This document shows, one piece after another, positions 1 to 9,641 of a stretch of 27,527 nt of DNA; the first letter of the stretch is position 1, and each line of letters begins with the position of its first letter. Both the position numbers and the translations under genes were made by a program. This DNA is from Methylotenera_A sp040387035 (lineage in GTDB: Bacteria > Pseudomonadota > Gammaproteobacteria > Burkholderiales > Methylophilaceae): positions 1 to 27,527 of the forward strand of contig JAZKEN010000112.1 of the NCBI GenBank assembly GCA_040387035.1. Direction: 5' to 3'. Below the pieces are notes generated by a model. It worked only from the letters and a program-made list of their open reading frames with translations. It was not told the origin of the DNA and made no database searches.

Positions 1-1805
1 GGGCCGATTTCCTTGCCTACCCAATCGCGCAGGTTAGCAACGATTTTCTTGGCCTCTTCACCAGTTGGTCTGGCGCCTTTTAATACCACATAGGCGACAA
101 CCGATTCACCTTTGATATCATGCGGTTTGCCAACAACAGCCGCTTCTGCCACCAATGGGTTTGAAACCAGTGCGGATTCGATTTCCATTGTACCCAAGCG
201 GTGACCAGACACATTCAACACATCGTCAATGCGGCCCATGATGGTAAAGTTGCCGGTGTTGGCATCGCGCACGGCACCGTCACCCGCCAAATACAGTTTG
301 CCGCCCAAGTCCACTGGATAGTAGCTGGTTTTAAAGCGTTCCGGGTCATTATAAATATTTCGTATCATGGATGGCCATGGTTTTTTAATCACTAACAGGC
401 CGCCCGTACCCCAAGGCAAATCTTTGCCAGTTTCATCGACAACATCGATCGCTATGCCGGGAAAGGGCATGGTACAGGAGCCGGGTGTGAGTGAATGCGC
501 ACCCGGTAATGGTGTGATCACATGGCCGCCAGTTTCCGTTTGCCAGAAGGTATCCGCGATAGGGCAGCGGCCGCCACCCACTTGCTCAAAGTACCACATC
601 CACGCTTCGGGATTGATCGGTTCGCCTACAGTGCCTAATAGACGCAAGCTGCTTAAATCGTATTGTTTAGGGTGCGTGCTGGCATCGGTTTCGCTGGATT
701 TGATCAATGAACGAATCGCAGTTGGTGCGGTATAGAAAATGGATACCTTATGCTTTTCAATCATCTGCCAGAAACGGCCAGCATTAGGGTAGGTCGGGAT
801 ACCCTCAAACACCACTTGTGTCGCGCCCATTGCCAAGGGGCCATAGGTCACATAGCTGTGGCCGGTAATCCAGCCCACATCGGCCGTACACCAATACACG
901 TCGTTTGGTTTTACATCGAAGGTCCAGCGCATGGTGTTCATGGCATGCAGTAAATAACCCGCGGAGCTGTGCTGCACACCTTTAGGTTTGCCCGTAGAGC
1001 CGCTGGTATACAATAAAAAGAGCGGATGTTCGGCATTCACCATCACTGGTTCGCAAGTGTCTGGCTGGTTTGCAATCAAATCACTCCACCACACATCGTT
1101 TGTATTCCAGGCGATATCCAGTCCGGTTTTCTTCAGTACGATGACTTTTTGAATTGCTTCACAACCGCCCATGGCAATACCTTCATCCACAGCCGCTTTT
1201 AATGGCAAGGTCTTGCCACCACGGTATTGACCATCTGAAGTAATCACCGCCACCGCACCTGCATCAATCATGCGCTCATTCAAGCTCTTGGCCGAAAAGC
1301 CACCAAACACAACAGAATGCGTTAAACCCAAGCGTGCGCAGGCTTGCATGGCCACAATCGCTTCAATACCCATTGGTAAATAGATGATGACGCGTGCGCC
1401 AATCGGTAGATTGAGCGTTTTTAAACCATTGGCGAATTGACACACTTGATGGTAAAGCTCTTTGTAAGTGACTGTCTTTGTATCGCCATTATCTGCTTCA
1501 AAAATAATCGCGGTTTTATTGGGGATTGTGGCTAAGTGCTTATCCAAACAGTTGACTGATACGTTCAACTCGCCATCTTCAAACCACTTATAGAACGGCG
1601 CTTGTGATTCATTTAAGGTCTTTGTAAATGGTTTATGCCAAACCAGTAATTCACGCGCTAATTTTGCCCAAAAACCTTCATAATCCGCTTCTGCTTCTGC
1701 ACACAGTGAGTTGTATGCATCTAAGCCTGCCACATTTGCCTGTGCGATGAATGCCTCACTCGGATGAAATACGCGGTTTTCGGTTAAAACAGATTCAATA
1801 GCCAT
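1..1805 (-). CDS. acs: Acetyl-CoA synthetase, 3' end outside window
   Basis: This AMP-forming ligase converts acetate, ATP and CoA to acetyl-CoA in the cytoplasm. Reading leftwards from ATG at 1805, about 601 codons are open to the window edge. The adenylation P-loop SGSTGKPKG falls near residues 268-276. The FWQTETGG motif is near residue 420, and the C-terminal-domain hinge region GRIDDVLNVSGHRLGT is near residue 525. The family is about 650 residues long, so the last 45-50 are missing, including the PKTRSGK segment that carries the catalytic and acetylated lysine. A GGGAG ribosome binding site precedes the ATG. The gene is divergent from glnE across about 110 bases that hold an inverted repeat. 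Identity is very secure; only the carboxy end is unseen. Confidence 0.96.
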   Translation of the reverse strand, partial: MAIESVLTENRVFHPSEAFIAQANVAGLDAYNSLCAEAEADYEGFWAKLARELLVWHKPFTKTLNESQAPFYKWFEDGELNVSVNCLDKHLATIPNKTAIIFEADNGDTKTVTYKELYHQVCQFANGLKTLNLPIGARVIIYLPMGIEAIVAMQACARLGLTHSVVFGGFSAKSLNERMIDAGAVAVITSDGQYRGGKTLPLKAAVDEGIAMGGCEAIQKVIVLKKTGLDIAWNTNDVWWSDLIANQPDTCEPVMVNAEHPLFLLYTSGSTGKPKGVQHSSAGYLLHAMNTMRWTFDVKPNDVYWCTADVGWITGHSYVTYGPLAMGATQVVFEGIPTYPNAGRFWQMIEKHKVSIFYTAPTAIRSLIKSSETDASTHPKQYDLSSLRLLGTVGEPINPEAWMWYFEQVGGGRCPIADTFWQTETGGHVITPLPGAHSLTPGSCTMPFPGIAIDVVDETGKDLPWGTGGLLVIKKPWPSMIRNIYNDPERFKTSYYPVDLGGKLYLAGDGAVRDANTGNFTIMGRIDDVLNVSGHRLGTMEIESALVSNPLVAEAAVVGKPHDIKGESVVAYVVLKGARPTGEEAKKIVANLRDWVGKEIG

Positions 1806-1824
1806 GCAACGCAACTCCCAAATT

Positions 1825-1844
1825 TGTCATTATTCGCAATGACA
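1825..1844. promoter_or_regulatory. Inverted repeat between acs and glnE
   Basis: Seven-base arms TGTCATT (1825-1831) and AATGACA (1838-1844) form a perfect inverted repeat around six bases. It lies about 20 bases upstream of the acs ATG and just upstream of a possible glnE -10 box. A protein-binding site for acs or glnE control is possible but is inference from position only. Confidence 0.35.
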
Positions 1845-1860
1845 TAGTAATTTTTATAAT
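1833..1860 (+). promoter_or_regulatory. Possible glnE promoter
   Basis: A perfect TATAAT lies at 1855-1860 in the acs-glnE intergenic region. The best upstream match to a -35 box is TTCGCA at 1833-1838 (4 of 6) with a 16-base spacer. The -35 is weak and overlaps the right arm of the inverted repeat at 1825-1844, so only the -10 is convincing. Confidence 0.35.
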
Positions 1861-1917
1861 AATGTTTAAGGTAAGATGTAACACAATAACTAAACGTCAT
1901 ATTACCTTAAAAATCGC

Positions 1918-4701
1918 ATGCTAACACTGGATAAATATTTAACGCAAACCCAAGCGCCAACTCGTTTTGAGGCTGGATTGCAACACTTGGTCGATTGCAG
2001 TTTGTACGCAGGACGTTTGCTGGCAAAAGATGCCTCAATACTAGAAGATTTGCTAGAAAATCATCAGCAAACTTATACGCCTGAAAAGATGCAGCACTTT
2101 TTAAGTGAGGCAAAAATAAGTGACGAACCATCATTAAAAAAAGCCTTAAGACAATTACGTCAGCGCGTTTTGCTCAGAATCATTTACCGCGATTTGAATC
2201 AATTGTGCGATTTGAATGAGGTTATGCAAACTACTTCCGAGTTGGCAGAAATCACCATTCAAACGGCGGTCGACTTACATGCAAAATGGCTGGAAGCGGC
2301 TTATGGTAAGCCTGGTAGCGACACTGGCTTGCCGCAGCAGATGATTGTGGTGGGTATGGGTAAGCTGGGCGGTGTTGAGCTAAACGTATCCTCCGATGTG
2401 GATCTGATCTTTAGTTTTGAGGCGGTGGGCGAAACAGCTGGATCGGCTGATGGCAGTAATGTGATCAGCAACCAGGATTTTTTTAATAAACTGGGTAAAA
2501 AGGTTATCACTGCGCTGGATGATGTGACCGAAGATGGTTTTGTGTTCAGGGTGGATATGCGCTTGCGTCCGTTTGGTTCTGAGGGTGTTTTGGTGCCCAA
2601 CTGCGATGCCCTGGAAGAGTATTACCAAAACAACGGGCGCGAGTGGGAGCGCTATGCCTGGATAAAAGGCCGTGTAGTGGCAGGGCCAAAGGACAAGATT
2701 ACCAAGCTTTTGAAACCGTTTGTATTTAGGAAATACCTGGATTACAACGCATTAACCAGCCTGCGCGATTTAAAAATGCAGATCCAGCGCGATGTGATGC
2801 AAAAGGGCCTGCAAGACAATATTAAGCTGGGCCGCGGCGGTATTCGCGAGATTGAATTTATTGCCCAGGTTTTCCAGTTGATACGTGGCGGAACGGATGC
2901 CAGTTTACAAATAAAACCGACTATACAAGTATTAAAGCTGTTGCAGAACAAAAGTTTATTACCAGAAAAAACGGTGAGTGAATTAACTAGCGCTTACGTT
3001 TTTTTAAGAAATTTAGAACACCGCCTGATGTATGTGGACGATCAGCAAACGCAGGATTTACCCAAGAATGATGCACCCCGTACGCGTATCGCCAAAGCGA
3101 TGCAGTATGCAGACTGGGACAGCTTTTTAGCGCAATTGAATGTGCACCGGCAGATCGTGCAGCAGCATTTTGATGCGACTTTTAATGCTGAAGCGATTAG
3201 TGCGAGTCCATCCCAGGATGCGGATAAATCAGCGTCCGTTTACCAGGCGCTGTGGCAACAAACGCTTGAGCCCAATATTGCCTTGCCAGCATTATCAGAT
3301 GCTGGTTACGTTGAAGCTGCTGAAGCTTTGCAGCGCCTAAAAATGCTGCGTGCCAGCAGTCGCTACCAGCAGTTGCCAGAAAGCAGCCGCCAGCGATTCG
3401 ATCGCCTGATGCCCTTGGTGATTGAGATTGCCGCAAAGGAAGACAATAGCGATATTGCCCTGTTGCGTACCATCAGCCTGCTGGAAAATATTTGCCGCCG
3501 TGCCAGTTACCTGGCTTTGTTGGCTGAATATCCGCAGGCCCTGAATCTGGTGATCAAGCTATGCGCTGCCAGTCCGTGGTTAGCACAATATCTATCTTCG
3601 CATCCAATTTTGCTGGATGAGTTACTGGATTCGCGCACGCTGTACGAAGAGCCGGATTTCGCTGTACTGAAAGCGGAATTAATCGAAAAAATGCAGCATT
3701 TGCAAGGTGACACTGAAGCGCAAATGGATGCCATGCGCCACTTTAAACATGCCACCATCCTGAAATTTGCTGCACAGGATGTGGCTGGCGCATTGCCGTT
3801 AGAGATTTTGTCTGATTATCTCAGTAACCTGGCTGATGTGATTTTGCAGGTAAGCCTGCAAACCATTTGGGATAGCCTGAAATTCAAGCATATCGCCATT
3901 CCCAAATTTGCCGTGATTGGTTATGGTAAGCTGGGTAGCAAAGAACTGGGTTATATGTCCGACCTGGATATTATTTTTCTTTATAGCCAGTCGCATGAAA
4001 ATGCTGGGGATAAAGACGACTCACCTGAAGCCAGCGAAATCTACGCACGCTTTGCGCAACGTATTAATAACTGGTTTAACAGCTTAACCAATGCTGGTTT
4101 GCTATACGAAACCGATTTGCAACTGCGCCCGGATGGTAATAGTGGCTTGCTGGTGAGCAGCATCGCAGCATTCAAGGAATACCAACTCACCAAGGCATGG
4201 GTGTGGGAACATCAGGCCTTAACGCGTGCACGCTTGATTGCAGGCGATGCCGATATCGGCAGGGCGTTTGAGCAAGTGCGGGTTGAAGTATTAAGCCAGC
4301 AGCGCGATGTGGACGCGCTTAAAAAATCGGTGGTGGAAATGCGCGAAAAAATGCGCGCCAGCCACAAGCCGCATGCGGGGCAGTTTGATATAAAACAGGA
4401 TGCCGGCGGTATTATTGATGTGGAATTCCTGGTGCAGTTTCTGGTGTTGTCACATGCAAAACAACACCCGGAATTAACTAAAAATATCGGCAATATCGCT
4501 TTATTAAGATTGCTGGCATCACTCAATATTATTGAAGATGAGATCGCAGAAAACGTGGTGATTGCTTACAGGGAATACCGAAAAATGCAACACGCGCTTA
4601 AGTTGCAAGGTGTGACACACAGCAGGGTGGAAACAAGCCTGGTGACAGCGCATGCCAAAGCCGTAGTAGCGTTATGGAACTACGTCTTTGGGCCACAGTA
4701 A
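1918..4701 (+). CDS. glnE: Glutamine synthetase adenylyltransferase/deadenylase
   Basis: GlnE transfers AMP to and from a tyrosine of glutamine synthetase and so links GS activity to nitrogen status, normally under PII control. The 927-residue product has the family's two nucleotidyltransferase domains. The first has GMGKLGG at about residue 146 followed by SSDVDLIF with Asp160 and Asp162 (deadenylase half). The second has GYGKLGS near residue 667 followed by MSDLDIIF (adenylylase half). The length matches the usual 900-950. The ATG at 1918 has only a weak ribosome binding site. The gene ends 16 bases from the convergent ycaO stop. The duplicated GYGKLG plus DLD signature makes the call firm; no domain is missing. 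Confidence 0.96.
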   Translation: MLTLDKYLTQTQAPTRFEAGLQHLVDCSLYAGRLLAKDASILEDLLENHQQTYTPEKMQHFLSEAKISDEPSLKKALRQLRQRVLLRIIYRDLNQLCDLNEVMQTTSELAEITIQTAVDLHAKWLEAAYGKPGSDTGLPQQMIVVGMGKLGGVELNVSSDVDLIFSFEAVGETAGSADGSNVISNQDFFNKLGKKVITALDDVTEDGFVFRVDMRLRPFGSEGVLVPNCDALEEYYQNNGREWERYAWIKGRVVAGPKDKITKLLKPFVFRKYLDYNALTSLRDLKMQIQRDVMQKGLQDNIKLGRGGIREIEFIAQVFQLIRGGTDASLQIKPTIQVLKLLQNKSLLPEKTVSELTSAYVFLRNLEHRLMYVDDQQTQDLPKNDAPRTRIAKAMQYADWDSFLAQLNVHRQIVQQHFDATFNAEAISASPSQDADKSASVYQALWQQTLEPNIALPALSDAGYVEAAEALQRLKMLRASSRYQQLPESSRQRFDRLMPLVIEIAAKEDNSDIALLRTISLLENICRRASYLALLAEYPQALNLVIKLCAASPWLAQYLSSHPILLDELLDSRTLYEEPDFAVLKAELIEKMQHLQGDTEAQMDAMRHFKHATILKFAAQDVAGALPLEILSDYLSNLADVILQVSLQTIWDSLKFKHIAIPKFAVIGYGKLGSKELGYMSDLDIIFLYSQSHENAGDKDDSPEASEIYARFAQRINNWFNSLTNAGLLYETDLQLRPDGNSGLLVSSIAAFKEYQLTKAWVWEHQALTRARLIAGDADIGRAFEQVRVEVLSQQRDVDALKKSVVEMREKMRASHKPHAGQFDIKQDAGGIIDVEFLVQFLVLSHAKQHPELTKNIGNIALLRLLASLNIIEDEIAENVVIAYREYRKMQHALKLQGVTHSRVETSLVTAHAKAVVALWNYVFGPQ

Positions 4702-4717
4702 TTATTGCGTTTTTTAT

Positions 4718-6651
4718 CTATCGCTTCCAGACTTTGCCATAAGCTTCCAGCAAACGCTGATGCATAGCGCTGCCTTGCATATTGTCGCCTAGTAATCCCA
4801 AGCCAAAATATTGCTCTTCACGGTTCAGCAATTTGTGCGCTTGTTGCAAGGTTTCTGTGCCGTACATCAAGCTTAGATTCGCTTCAAATTCAGTAGTATC
4901 TTCCGATTCAGTCATGTCTTTGATTTGCACGATATTGTCAATGCAGCGGTAAACGCGGGCGCGCTTTTCGGGTAATTCGCCAAACTGCGCAATCCAGGCA
5001 CAGCCTTCTAAAGTCTCATCAACATCACCTGCAGCAAGCGCGGCAAGGGTTTTTAACTCACCTGCGCGTAAATCGACCCAAGTCGTATTGGGGTCTGCGC
5101 ATAAGCCAATCAATGTAGTCACTGGCAATTCATCCGCCAGCTCTAAATCGAGCAGGGTTTCTAATAAGTCAGCCGATTCAGCTTGGCTTAGTTCTGGCAA
5201 ACGCAACGCAAAAGGGCGCACCAGGTTGCCGACGGTGTTGTTTTCCCATTGCAGTTCTTCAACCGGGTAGATCTCACTCATGCCAGGCACAAAAATGCGG
5301 CAGGCGTATACGCCCAAATGGGTAAAGTCAGCGATATACATATCGTGGCCGCTGTTGTGGATGGTATTCACGCACCAGTTGTAATCTTCTTCTGTCGTGG
5401 TACCGAAATTCCAATCCACGAATTCGTAATCCGGCGTGCTGCGCAAAAAGTCCCAGCTGATGACGCCGCTGGAATCCACAAAGTGAATTTCCAGGTTTTG
5501 TGAATCCGCGATTTCTTCCATATCAAAACCCGGTGCTACAAAGCCTTTCAGGCTATCCATGGCGCGGCCTTGCAGTAATTCGGTCAGTGCACGCTCAAGG
5601 GCAACTTCAAAGCGNNNNNNNNNNNNNNNNNNNNNNNNNNNNNNNNNNNNNNNNNNNNNNNNNNNNNNNNNNNNNNNNNNNNNNNNNNNNNNNNNNNNNN
5701 NNNNNNNNNNNNNNTGGCGCGGCCTTGCAGTAATTCGGTCAGTGCACGCTCAAGGGCAACTTCAAAGCGCGGATGCGCACCAAAGCTGGCAAAGCAGCCT
5801 TGATCTTCCGGGTGAAGCAGCGTTACGTTCATCACAGGATACTGGCCACCCAGTGAAGCGTCTTTTACTAGGATGCCATAACCCGCATCACGCAGGCCTT
5901 TGATGCCAGCGGCAATGCGTGGGTAACGGTTCAACACGCTTTCAGGCACGTCAGGCAGGCAAATGCCTTCACGGATGATTTTATATTTGATATCCCGCTC
6001 AAAAATCTCAGCCAGTGCCTGCGTACGCGCTTCCATCATGGTATTGCCGGCACTCATACCGTTGCTCACGTATAAGTTGCCGATCAAATTGACAGGAAAC
6101 AGCACGCTTTTACCATCACGCAACCGTGTGTAAGGAATGGCGCAGATACCACGTTGTTTGTTGCCGGAATTCAAGTCAATCAGGTTGCTGGCAGGGCAGG
6201 TGCCTTCCGGGTTATAAAACTGTTGCAGTTCAGGGGTCAATAGTTCTTTCGGCCATTTGTCGCCTGACTTTCCTTCACCCAGGGGAATCCATTGCTCATT
6301 CGGGTAATGCACAAAATCTTTATTGGCGATTGTTTCGCCTAAGTAAAAATGCGTCCAAAAGTAGTTGGTGCTTAAACGTTCAAAATATTCGCCCAGTGCA
6401 CTGGCTCTGGCAGCCAATTGCGATGCGCCTTTACCGTTGGTGAACAGGCGCGGGCAGTCTCTATCAATCACATGTACAGACCAGATACCTTCTATCTCGT
6501 TGAGCCAAGATTTCTCTTCGGTATGAATATTGAGCGCCAATAATTTGGCTTGCAGGGTGGCGATGGAAGATTCTAAAGAAGCGTCTTTGCTGGGAATAAA
6601 GGTTTCGTTTGCACCGGATTGAGGGGCAATAAAGGTTTGCGTGATTGTCAT
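4718..6651 (-). CDS. ycaO: YcaO-family ATP-dependent protein, interrupted by assembly gap
   Basis: The product resembles E. coli YcaO, a protein with the YcaO ATP-binding fold implicated in RimO-dependent methylthiolation of ribosomal protein S12. The N-terminal part begins MTITQTFIAP at 6651 and has SALGEYFERLSTNYF, NLYVSNGMSAGNT and EIFERDIKYKII, all typical of this subgroup. The frame runs into 100 Ns (5615-5714). The other side continues with MDSLKGFVAPGF, HFVDSSGVISWDFL and HLGVYACRIFVPGMS, again matching YcaO. The 55 bases on each side of the gap are identical, and removing positions 5615-5769 joins the halves in frame into 592 residues, close to the 586 of E. coli. The gene is therefore probably intact and the apparent break an assembly artefact. 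Confidence 0.9.
5615..5714. other. 100-N scaffold gap
   Basis: Exactly 100 N characters lie inside ycaO, the conventional length for a gap of unknown size. Both flanks carry the same 55 bases (5560-5614 and 5715-5769), so the contig ends overlap and the true gap is probably negative in length. Confidence 0.98.
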
Positions 6652-6762
6652 AAGATTAAGCGGCTAAATAAAATTAAGGCTAGCAGAATATCACGCGCAA
6701 GCCATAACCCAATGAATATGTTTTGAGTTAAGATTCATGCTAATTAAAAACAAGGTGCGGCC

Positions 6763-7026
6763 ATGAAAAAAATCGAAAAAACACCATTATGGGTAACGCT
6801 GGTCTACGCGAATGTACACACGCGCAAAATGGCGTTAATCATGGTGATTTTGTGTGTGGTATTTACCTTGTACTGCGTGCCTTGGGCGCACTTCTCAAAA
6901 AACGCCGTGGTAACTAAATTATTTGTAATCCACGACTGGAGCTGGGTTGCCATGATGATTCCCATGACAATCTGGTATTGGGTCAGCCTGAAGTGGGTGG
7001 ATAAAAACGCCGGCTGGGAATCCTGA
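6763..7026 (+). CDS. Small two-helix membrane protein, unknown
   Basis: This 87-residue protein is not one I recognise. A short basic N-terminus with HTRKM precedes a hydrophobic helix at about residues 23-42 (ALIMVILCVVFTLYCVPWAHF). A loop and a second helix at about residues 57-75 follow, rich in Trp and Met, and the C-terminus is charged. This suggests an inner-membrane protein with both ends on the same side. AAGGTG lies seven bases before the ATG and is a reasonable ribosome binding site. The gene is divergent from ycaO, and its stop is seven bases from the convergent dhaK stop. Coding is supported by the composition and the ribosome binding site; function is open. Confidence 0.7.
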   Translation: MKKIEKTPLWVTLVYANVHTRKMALIMVILCVVFTLYCVPWAHFSKNAVVTKLFVIHDWSWVAMMIPMTIWYWVSLKWVDKNAGWES

Positions 7027-7033
7027 GCTTAAA

Positions 7034-8032
7034 CTAGACGCCCCAGCGCAAAGCGGCCGTGTGCACTGGGGTATCCCAATGCTGTTTGATTTCATCATCC
7101 AGTACACATAAGGTAATCGAGGCGCCTGCCATATCCAGCGCGGTGACATAATTGCCGACCAATGAACGCGTGATTTTAATGCCATGCTGGCTGAATAATT
7201 TGGCAGCCGTGTTGTAAATCAAATATAGCTCCATCAGGGGTGTGGCACCAAAGCCATTGATCAATAGCAAAGCCTCATTGTTGAAATCAATACCTCGCGC
7301 TATAAAATCCGCTATGATCGCATCCACACAATCCTTCACAATCGCATCCGCTTCGCGCATCACTTCACGCCTGCGGCCAGGTTCGCCATGAATCCCAACA
7401 CCCATTTCCAGCTCGGTATGGTCGATATCAAAAGTAGGGCGGCCTGCGGCAGGCACGGTGCAACTGGTGAGGGCCACACCCATGCTGGCAATGCGATGGT
7501 TCACTTTATCACCCAGTGCTTTGCAGGCTTGCAGGCTTGCGCCTGTTTCTGCCAGGCTACCAACACATTTTTCCACAATCACTGTACCGGCAACGCCGCG
7601 GCGCCCGGTTGTATAGGTGGAATTGATCACTGCTACGTCATCGCTGGTGAGGACTGTAGCCGATTCAAACGGCAGCATTTCTGCCGCCATTTCAAAATTC
7701 ATCACATCGCCTGAATAATTTTTGACGATGAATAATATGCCATTGCCAGTATTGACCGCTTCTGCGGCTGCCAGCATCTGGTCTGGGGTTGGTGAGGTAA
7801 ACACATGGCCTGGGCAAGCCGCATCCAGCATGCCAAAACCGATATACCCGGCATGCAATGGCTCATGCCCGCAGCCACCACCGGAAATAATGGCCACTTT
7901 ATTTTTGGCCTTGTTTTGACGCGTTATGTAAACAGGGTCTAAATGCAGACTGACTAAATCGCCATGCGCACTGGCAAAGCCCGATAAGCTTTCAACTAAA
8001 ACATTATCGACATGGTTGATAAATTTCTTCAT
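7034..8032 (-). CDS. dhaK: Dihydroxyacetone kinase subunit DhaK
   Basis: DhaK binds dihydroxyacetone covalently through a histidine, and DhaL then phosphorylates it to dihydroxyacetone phosphate. The 332 residues include SGGGCGHEPLH (His56 region) and VGIHGEPGR, where His215 sits in the position of the substrate-binding histidine. The C-terminal NGFGATPLMELYLIYN also matches the family. The ATG follows the dhaL stop directly (TAAATG), so the two are almost certainly translationally coupled. No dhaM or other PTS component is in the window, so the phosphate donor (phospho-DhaM or ATP) cannot be told from here. In a methylotroph this would feed C3 units into central metabolism, which is inference. 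Confidence 0.94.
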   Translation of the reverse strand: MKKFINHVDNVLVESLSGFASAHGDLVSLHLDPVYITRQNKAKNKVAIISGGGCGHEPLHAGYIGFGMLDAACPGHVFTSPTPDQMLAAAEAVNTGNGILFIVKNYSGDVMNFEMAAEMLPFESATVLTSDDVAVINSTYTTGRRGVAGTVIVEKCVGSLAETGASLQACKALGDKVNHRIASMGVALTSCTVPAAGRPTFDIDHTELEMGVGIHGEPGRRREVMREADAIVKDCVDAIIADFIARGIDFNNEALLLINGFGATPLMELYLIYNTAAKLFSQHGIKITRSLVGNYVTALDMAGASITLCVLDDEIKQHWDTPVHTAALRWGV

Positions 8033-8668
8033 TTAATTTTTGCCTTCAATCAATAAATCACACACGGTATACAACATCACCTGGCAACTTTTCGCGCCTG
8101 CATCCAGATGCCCTATGGCACGATCGCCCAAGCCTGCGGCACGGCCTTTAGTGGCAATCAAGCCTCGCGTTGATTCCAAACCGATGTCGGCCGCCAGTTT
8201 GATGGCATGGCAAATCTCAGCCAGGTTTTTGCCTTCTACAGCGCTTAATGTAAAGGCGGTAGAAACCGGGATCAGTACATCCAGCATGGTTTTTTCACCT
8301 AAGCTGGCTTTGCCGCGCTGCATAATCGCTTGCACGCCTGCGGCAAACGCAGCGGCTATTTCAAGCGGATTATTGCCGCCATTTTCCTTGATAACTTTTG
8401 CCATGCTCATAAAAAAACTGGCAAACAATGGTCCGGATGCGCCACCAATCGTACTGAGCAGCTTCATGCCGATTTTGTTAAGCACTTCATCAGCGGGTAA
8501 CGGCAGCAACTCGTTATACAGGCCAGCAACCACCTCTGTGCCGCGCTTCATATTGATATAGTGATCACCATCGCCAATCGCGCGATCCAGCGATTCAATT
8601 TCCGATTCGTTGGCAACAATCGCAGCATGAATGGCAAGGCTGGCAGATAATATATTGGTTGTTTTCAT
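8033..8668 (-). CDS. dhaL: Dihydroxyacetone kinase subunit DhaL
   Basis: DhaL carries the nucleotide used to phosphorylate the dihydroxyacetone held by DhaK. The 211-residue product contains LDRAIGDGDHYINMKRG, in which Asp28, Asp33 and Asp35 correspond to the Mg-binding aspartates of the family. GGASGPLF and GRAAGLGDRAIGHLDAGAKS follow; the latter is the characteristic C-terminal signature. The length is typical (about 210). It is the first gene of a two-gene unit and its stop abuts the dhaK start. Its upstream region (8669-8803) is shared with the divergent rhodanese-like gene. Confidence 0.94.
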   Translation of the reverse strand: MKTTNILSASLAIHAAIVANESEIESLDRAIGDGDHYINMKRGTEVVAGLYNELLPLPADEVLNKIGMKLLSTIGGASGPLFASFFMSMAKVIKENGGNNPLEIAAAFAAGVQAIMQRGKASLGEKTMLDVLIPVSTAFTLSAVEGKNLAEICHAIKLAADIGLESTRGLIATKGRAAGLGDRAIGHLDAGAKSCQVMLYTVCDLLIEGKN

Positions 8669-8803
8669 TTAAATAGTTTAAAACTAAATGGTGATTTATT
8701 AAAACCTATTTTACTTGTAAGCCTTAATAAAAATAGCAGACTAATGTAACTTATCCGCTCAAACCAAGTCGGACTGTATGCATTACTTTATTGTGGAGCC
8801 ACC

Positions 8804-9196
8804 ATGAAACAGTTATTAAGCGTATTTATACTCCTTGCTTTAAGCTTTGTTGGATTTGCCTATGCAAGCGAAGCGCCAAAAGAGATTTCTGTTAAAGAAG
8901 TCCAACAATTTGTCGATAGCAAAGCAAAAAATGTGGCGATTTTAGATGCCAACAATGACAATGCGCGAACAGATGCCGGTGTAGTGCCAGGCGCAATATT
9001 GCTGACTTCTTACAATCAATACGCACTCACCGAATTACCAAAAGATAAAAATACGACCCTGGTTTTTTATTGCTATAACACTTATTGCCAAGCGTCGCAT
9101 CTAGCGGCACAGCGCGCTATTGGCGCAGGCTACAAAGATGCGCGCGTGATGAAAGCGGGCATTATGGGCTGGAATGCAGCGGTAGGAAAAACTTAA
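8804..9196 (+). CDS. Exported rhodanese-like protein
   Basis: The 130-residue product starts with a clear Sec signal peptide (KQ, a hydrophobic run, then AYAS, likely cleaved after residue 21). A small rhodanese domain follows. VAILDANNDNAR at about residues 44-55 and VVPGAILL form the early part. LVFYCYNTYCQASHLAA places Cys90 at the start of the active-site loop, with a second cysteine at 95. GYKDARVMKAGIMGWNAA is the typical C-terminal strand and helix. A periplasmic sulfurtransferase or a thiol/cyanide-related role is likely, but substrates are unknown. GTGGAGCC lies just before the ATG as ribosome binding site. The gene is convergent with the SRPBCC gene, 22 bases away. Confidence 0.85.
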   Translation: MKQLLSVFILLALSFVGFAYASEAPKEISVKEVQQFVDSKAKNVAILDANNDNARTDAGVVPGAILLTSYNQYALTELPKDKNTTLVFYCYNTYCQASHLAAQRAIGAGYKDARVMKAGIMGWNAAVGKT

Positions 9197-9218
9197 CTAT
9201 AACGGATAGCGAAGTTTG

Positions 9219-9641
9219 TCAGTTGATACACACCACTGCAGCAAGGCGGTTAAGATTCTGTTCATTGCTAGGCTCAACGATATGGGCCATGTTGTAGGCA
9301 AGTGCTTCGTTTTCAAATGCCTGAACCCAATTCAGGATTGAGCCGTTTCCAATGTCTTTAATGGTGATGGTAAGGGTGAATTTGGGTTCTGAGCTATGGT
9401 AAATAACCACTTTTTGTTCTGGAACTATTTCAATAAATTTGCTTTCGTTTTCATAATCCTTGCCATCCGGGCCATGCATCACAAATGACCACTTGCCACC
9501 ATTTTTAAATTCAAAAACATCAAATGTATTCGTAAACCCCGCTGGCCCCCACCATTCTGCCAGCAGCTCTTCGTTGCTAAATGCATCAAAAACGGCTTGA
9601 GGACTAGCAAGAATTTTTCTGGATGTCTTAAATGCTTTCAC
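9219..9641 (-). CDS. SRPBCC (AHSA1/START-like) domain protein
   Basis: The product is a single SRPBCC domain of the AHSA1/YndB type, a soluble hydrophobic-pocket fold with mostly unknown ligands. The features are RKILASPQAVFDAFSNEELL, AEWWGPAGFTNTF, GGKWSFVMHGPDGKDYENES and the C-terminal HIVEPSNEQNLNRLAA. I prefer the GTG at 9641 (VKAFKTSRKI, 140 residues), because family members start at that point and a run of six Gs lies six bases upstream. An in-frame ATG at 9701 would add 20 residues that look unlike the family and has no ribosome binding site. The gene adjoins the far end of the integron, but no convincing attC flanks it, so I do not count it as a cassette. Confidence 0.85.
   Translation of the reverse strand: MKAFKTSRKILASPQAVFDAFSNEELLAEWWGPAGFTNTFDVFEFKNGGKWSFVMHGPDGKDYENESKFIEIVPEQKVVIYHSSEPKFTLTITIKDIGNGSILNWVQAFENEALAYNMAHIVEPSNEQNLNRLAAVVCIN

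Noticed and set aside
201..953. Open frames on the plus strand opposite acs
   Set aside because: The minus strand is a continuous acetyl-CoA synthetase with all motifs; these are shadows.
5500..5903. Plus-strand frames across the N gap, and a 55-base tandem repeat
   Set aside because: The repeat flanks an artificial 100-N gap and is explained by overlapping contig ends; the frames are translated Ns opposite ycaO.
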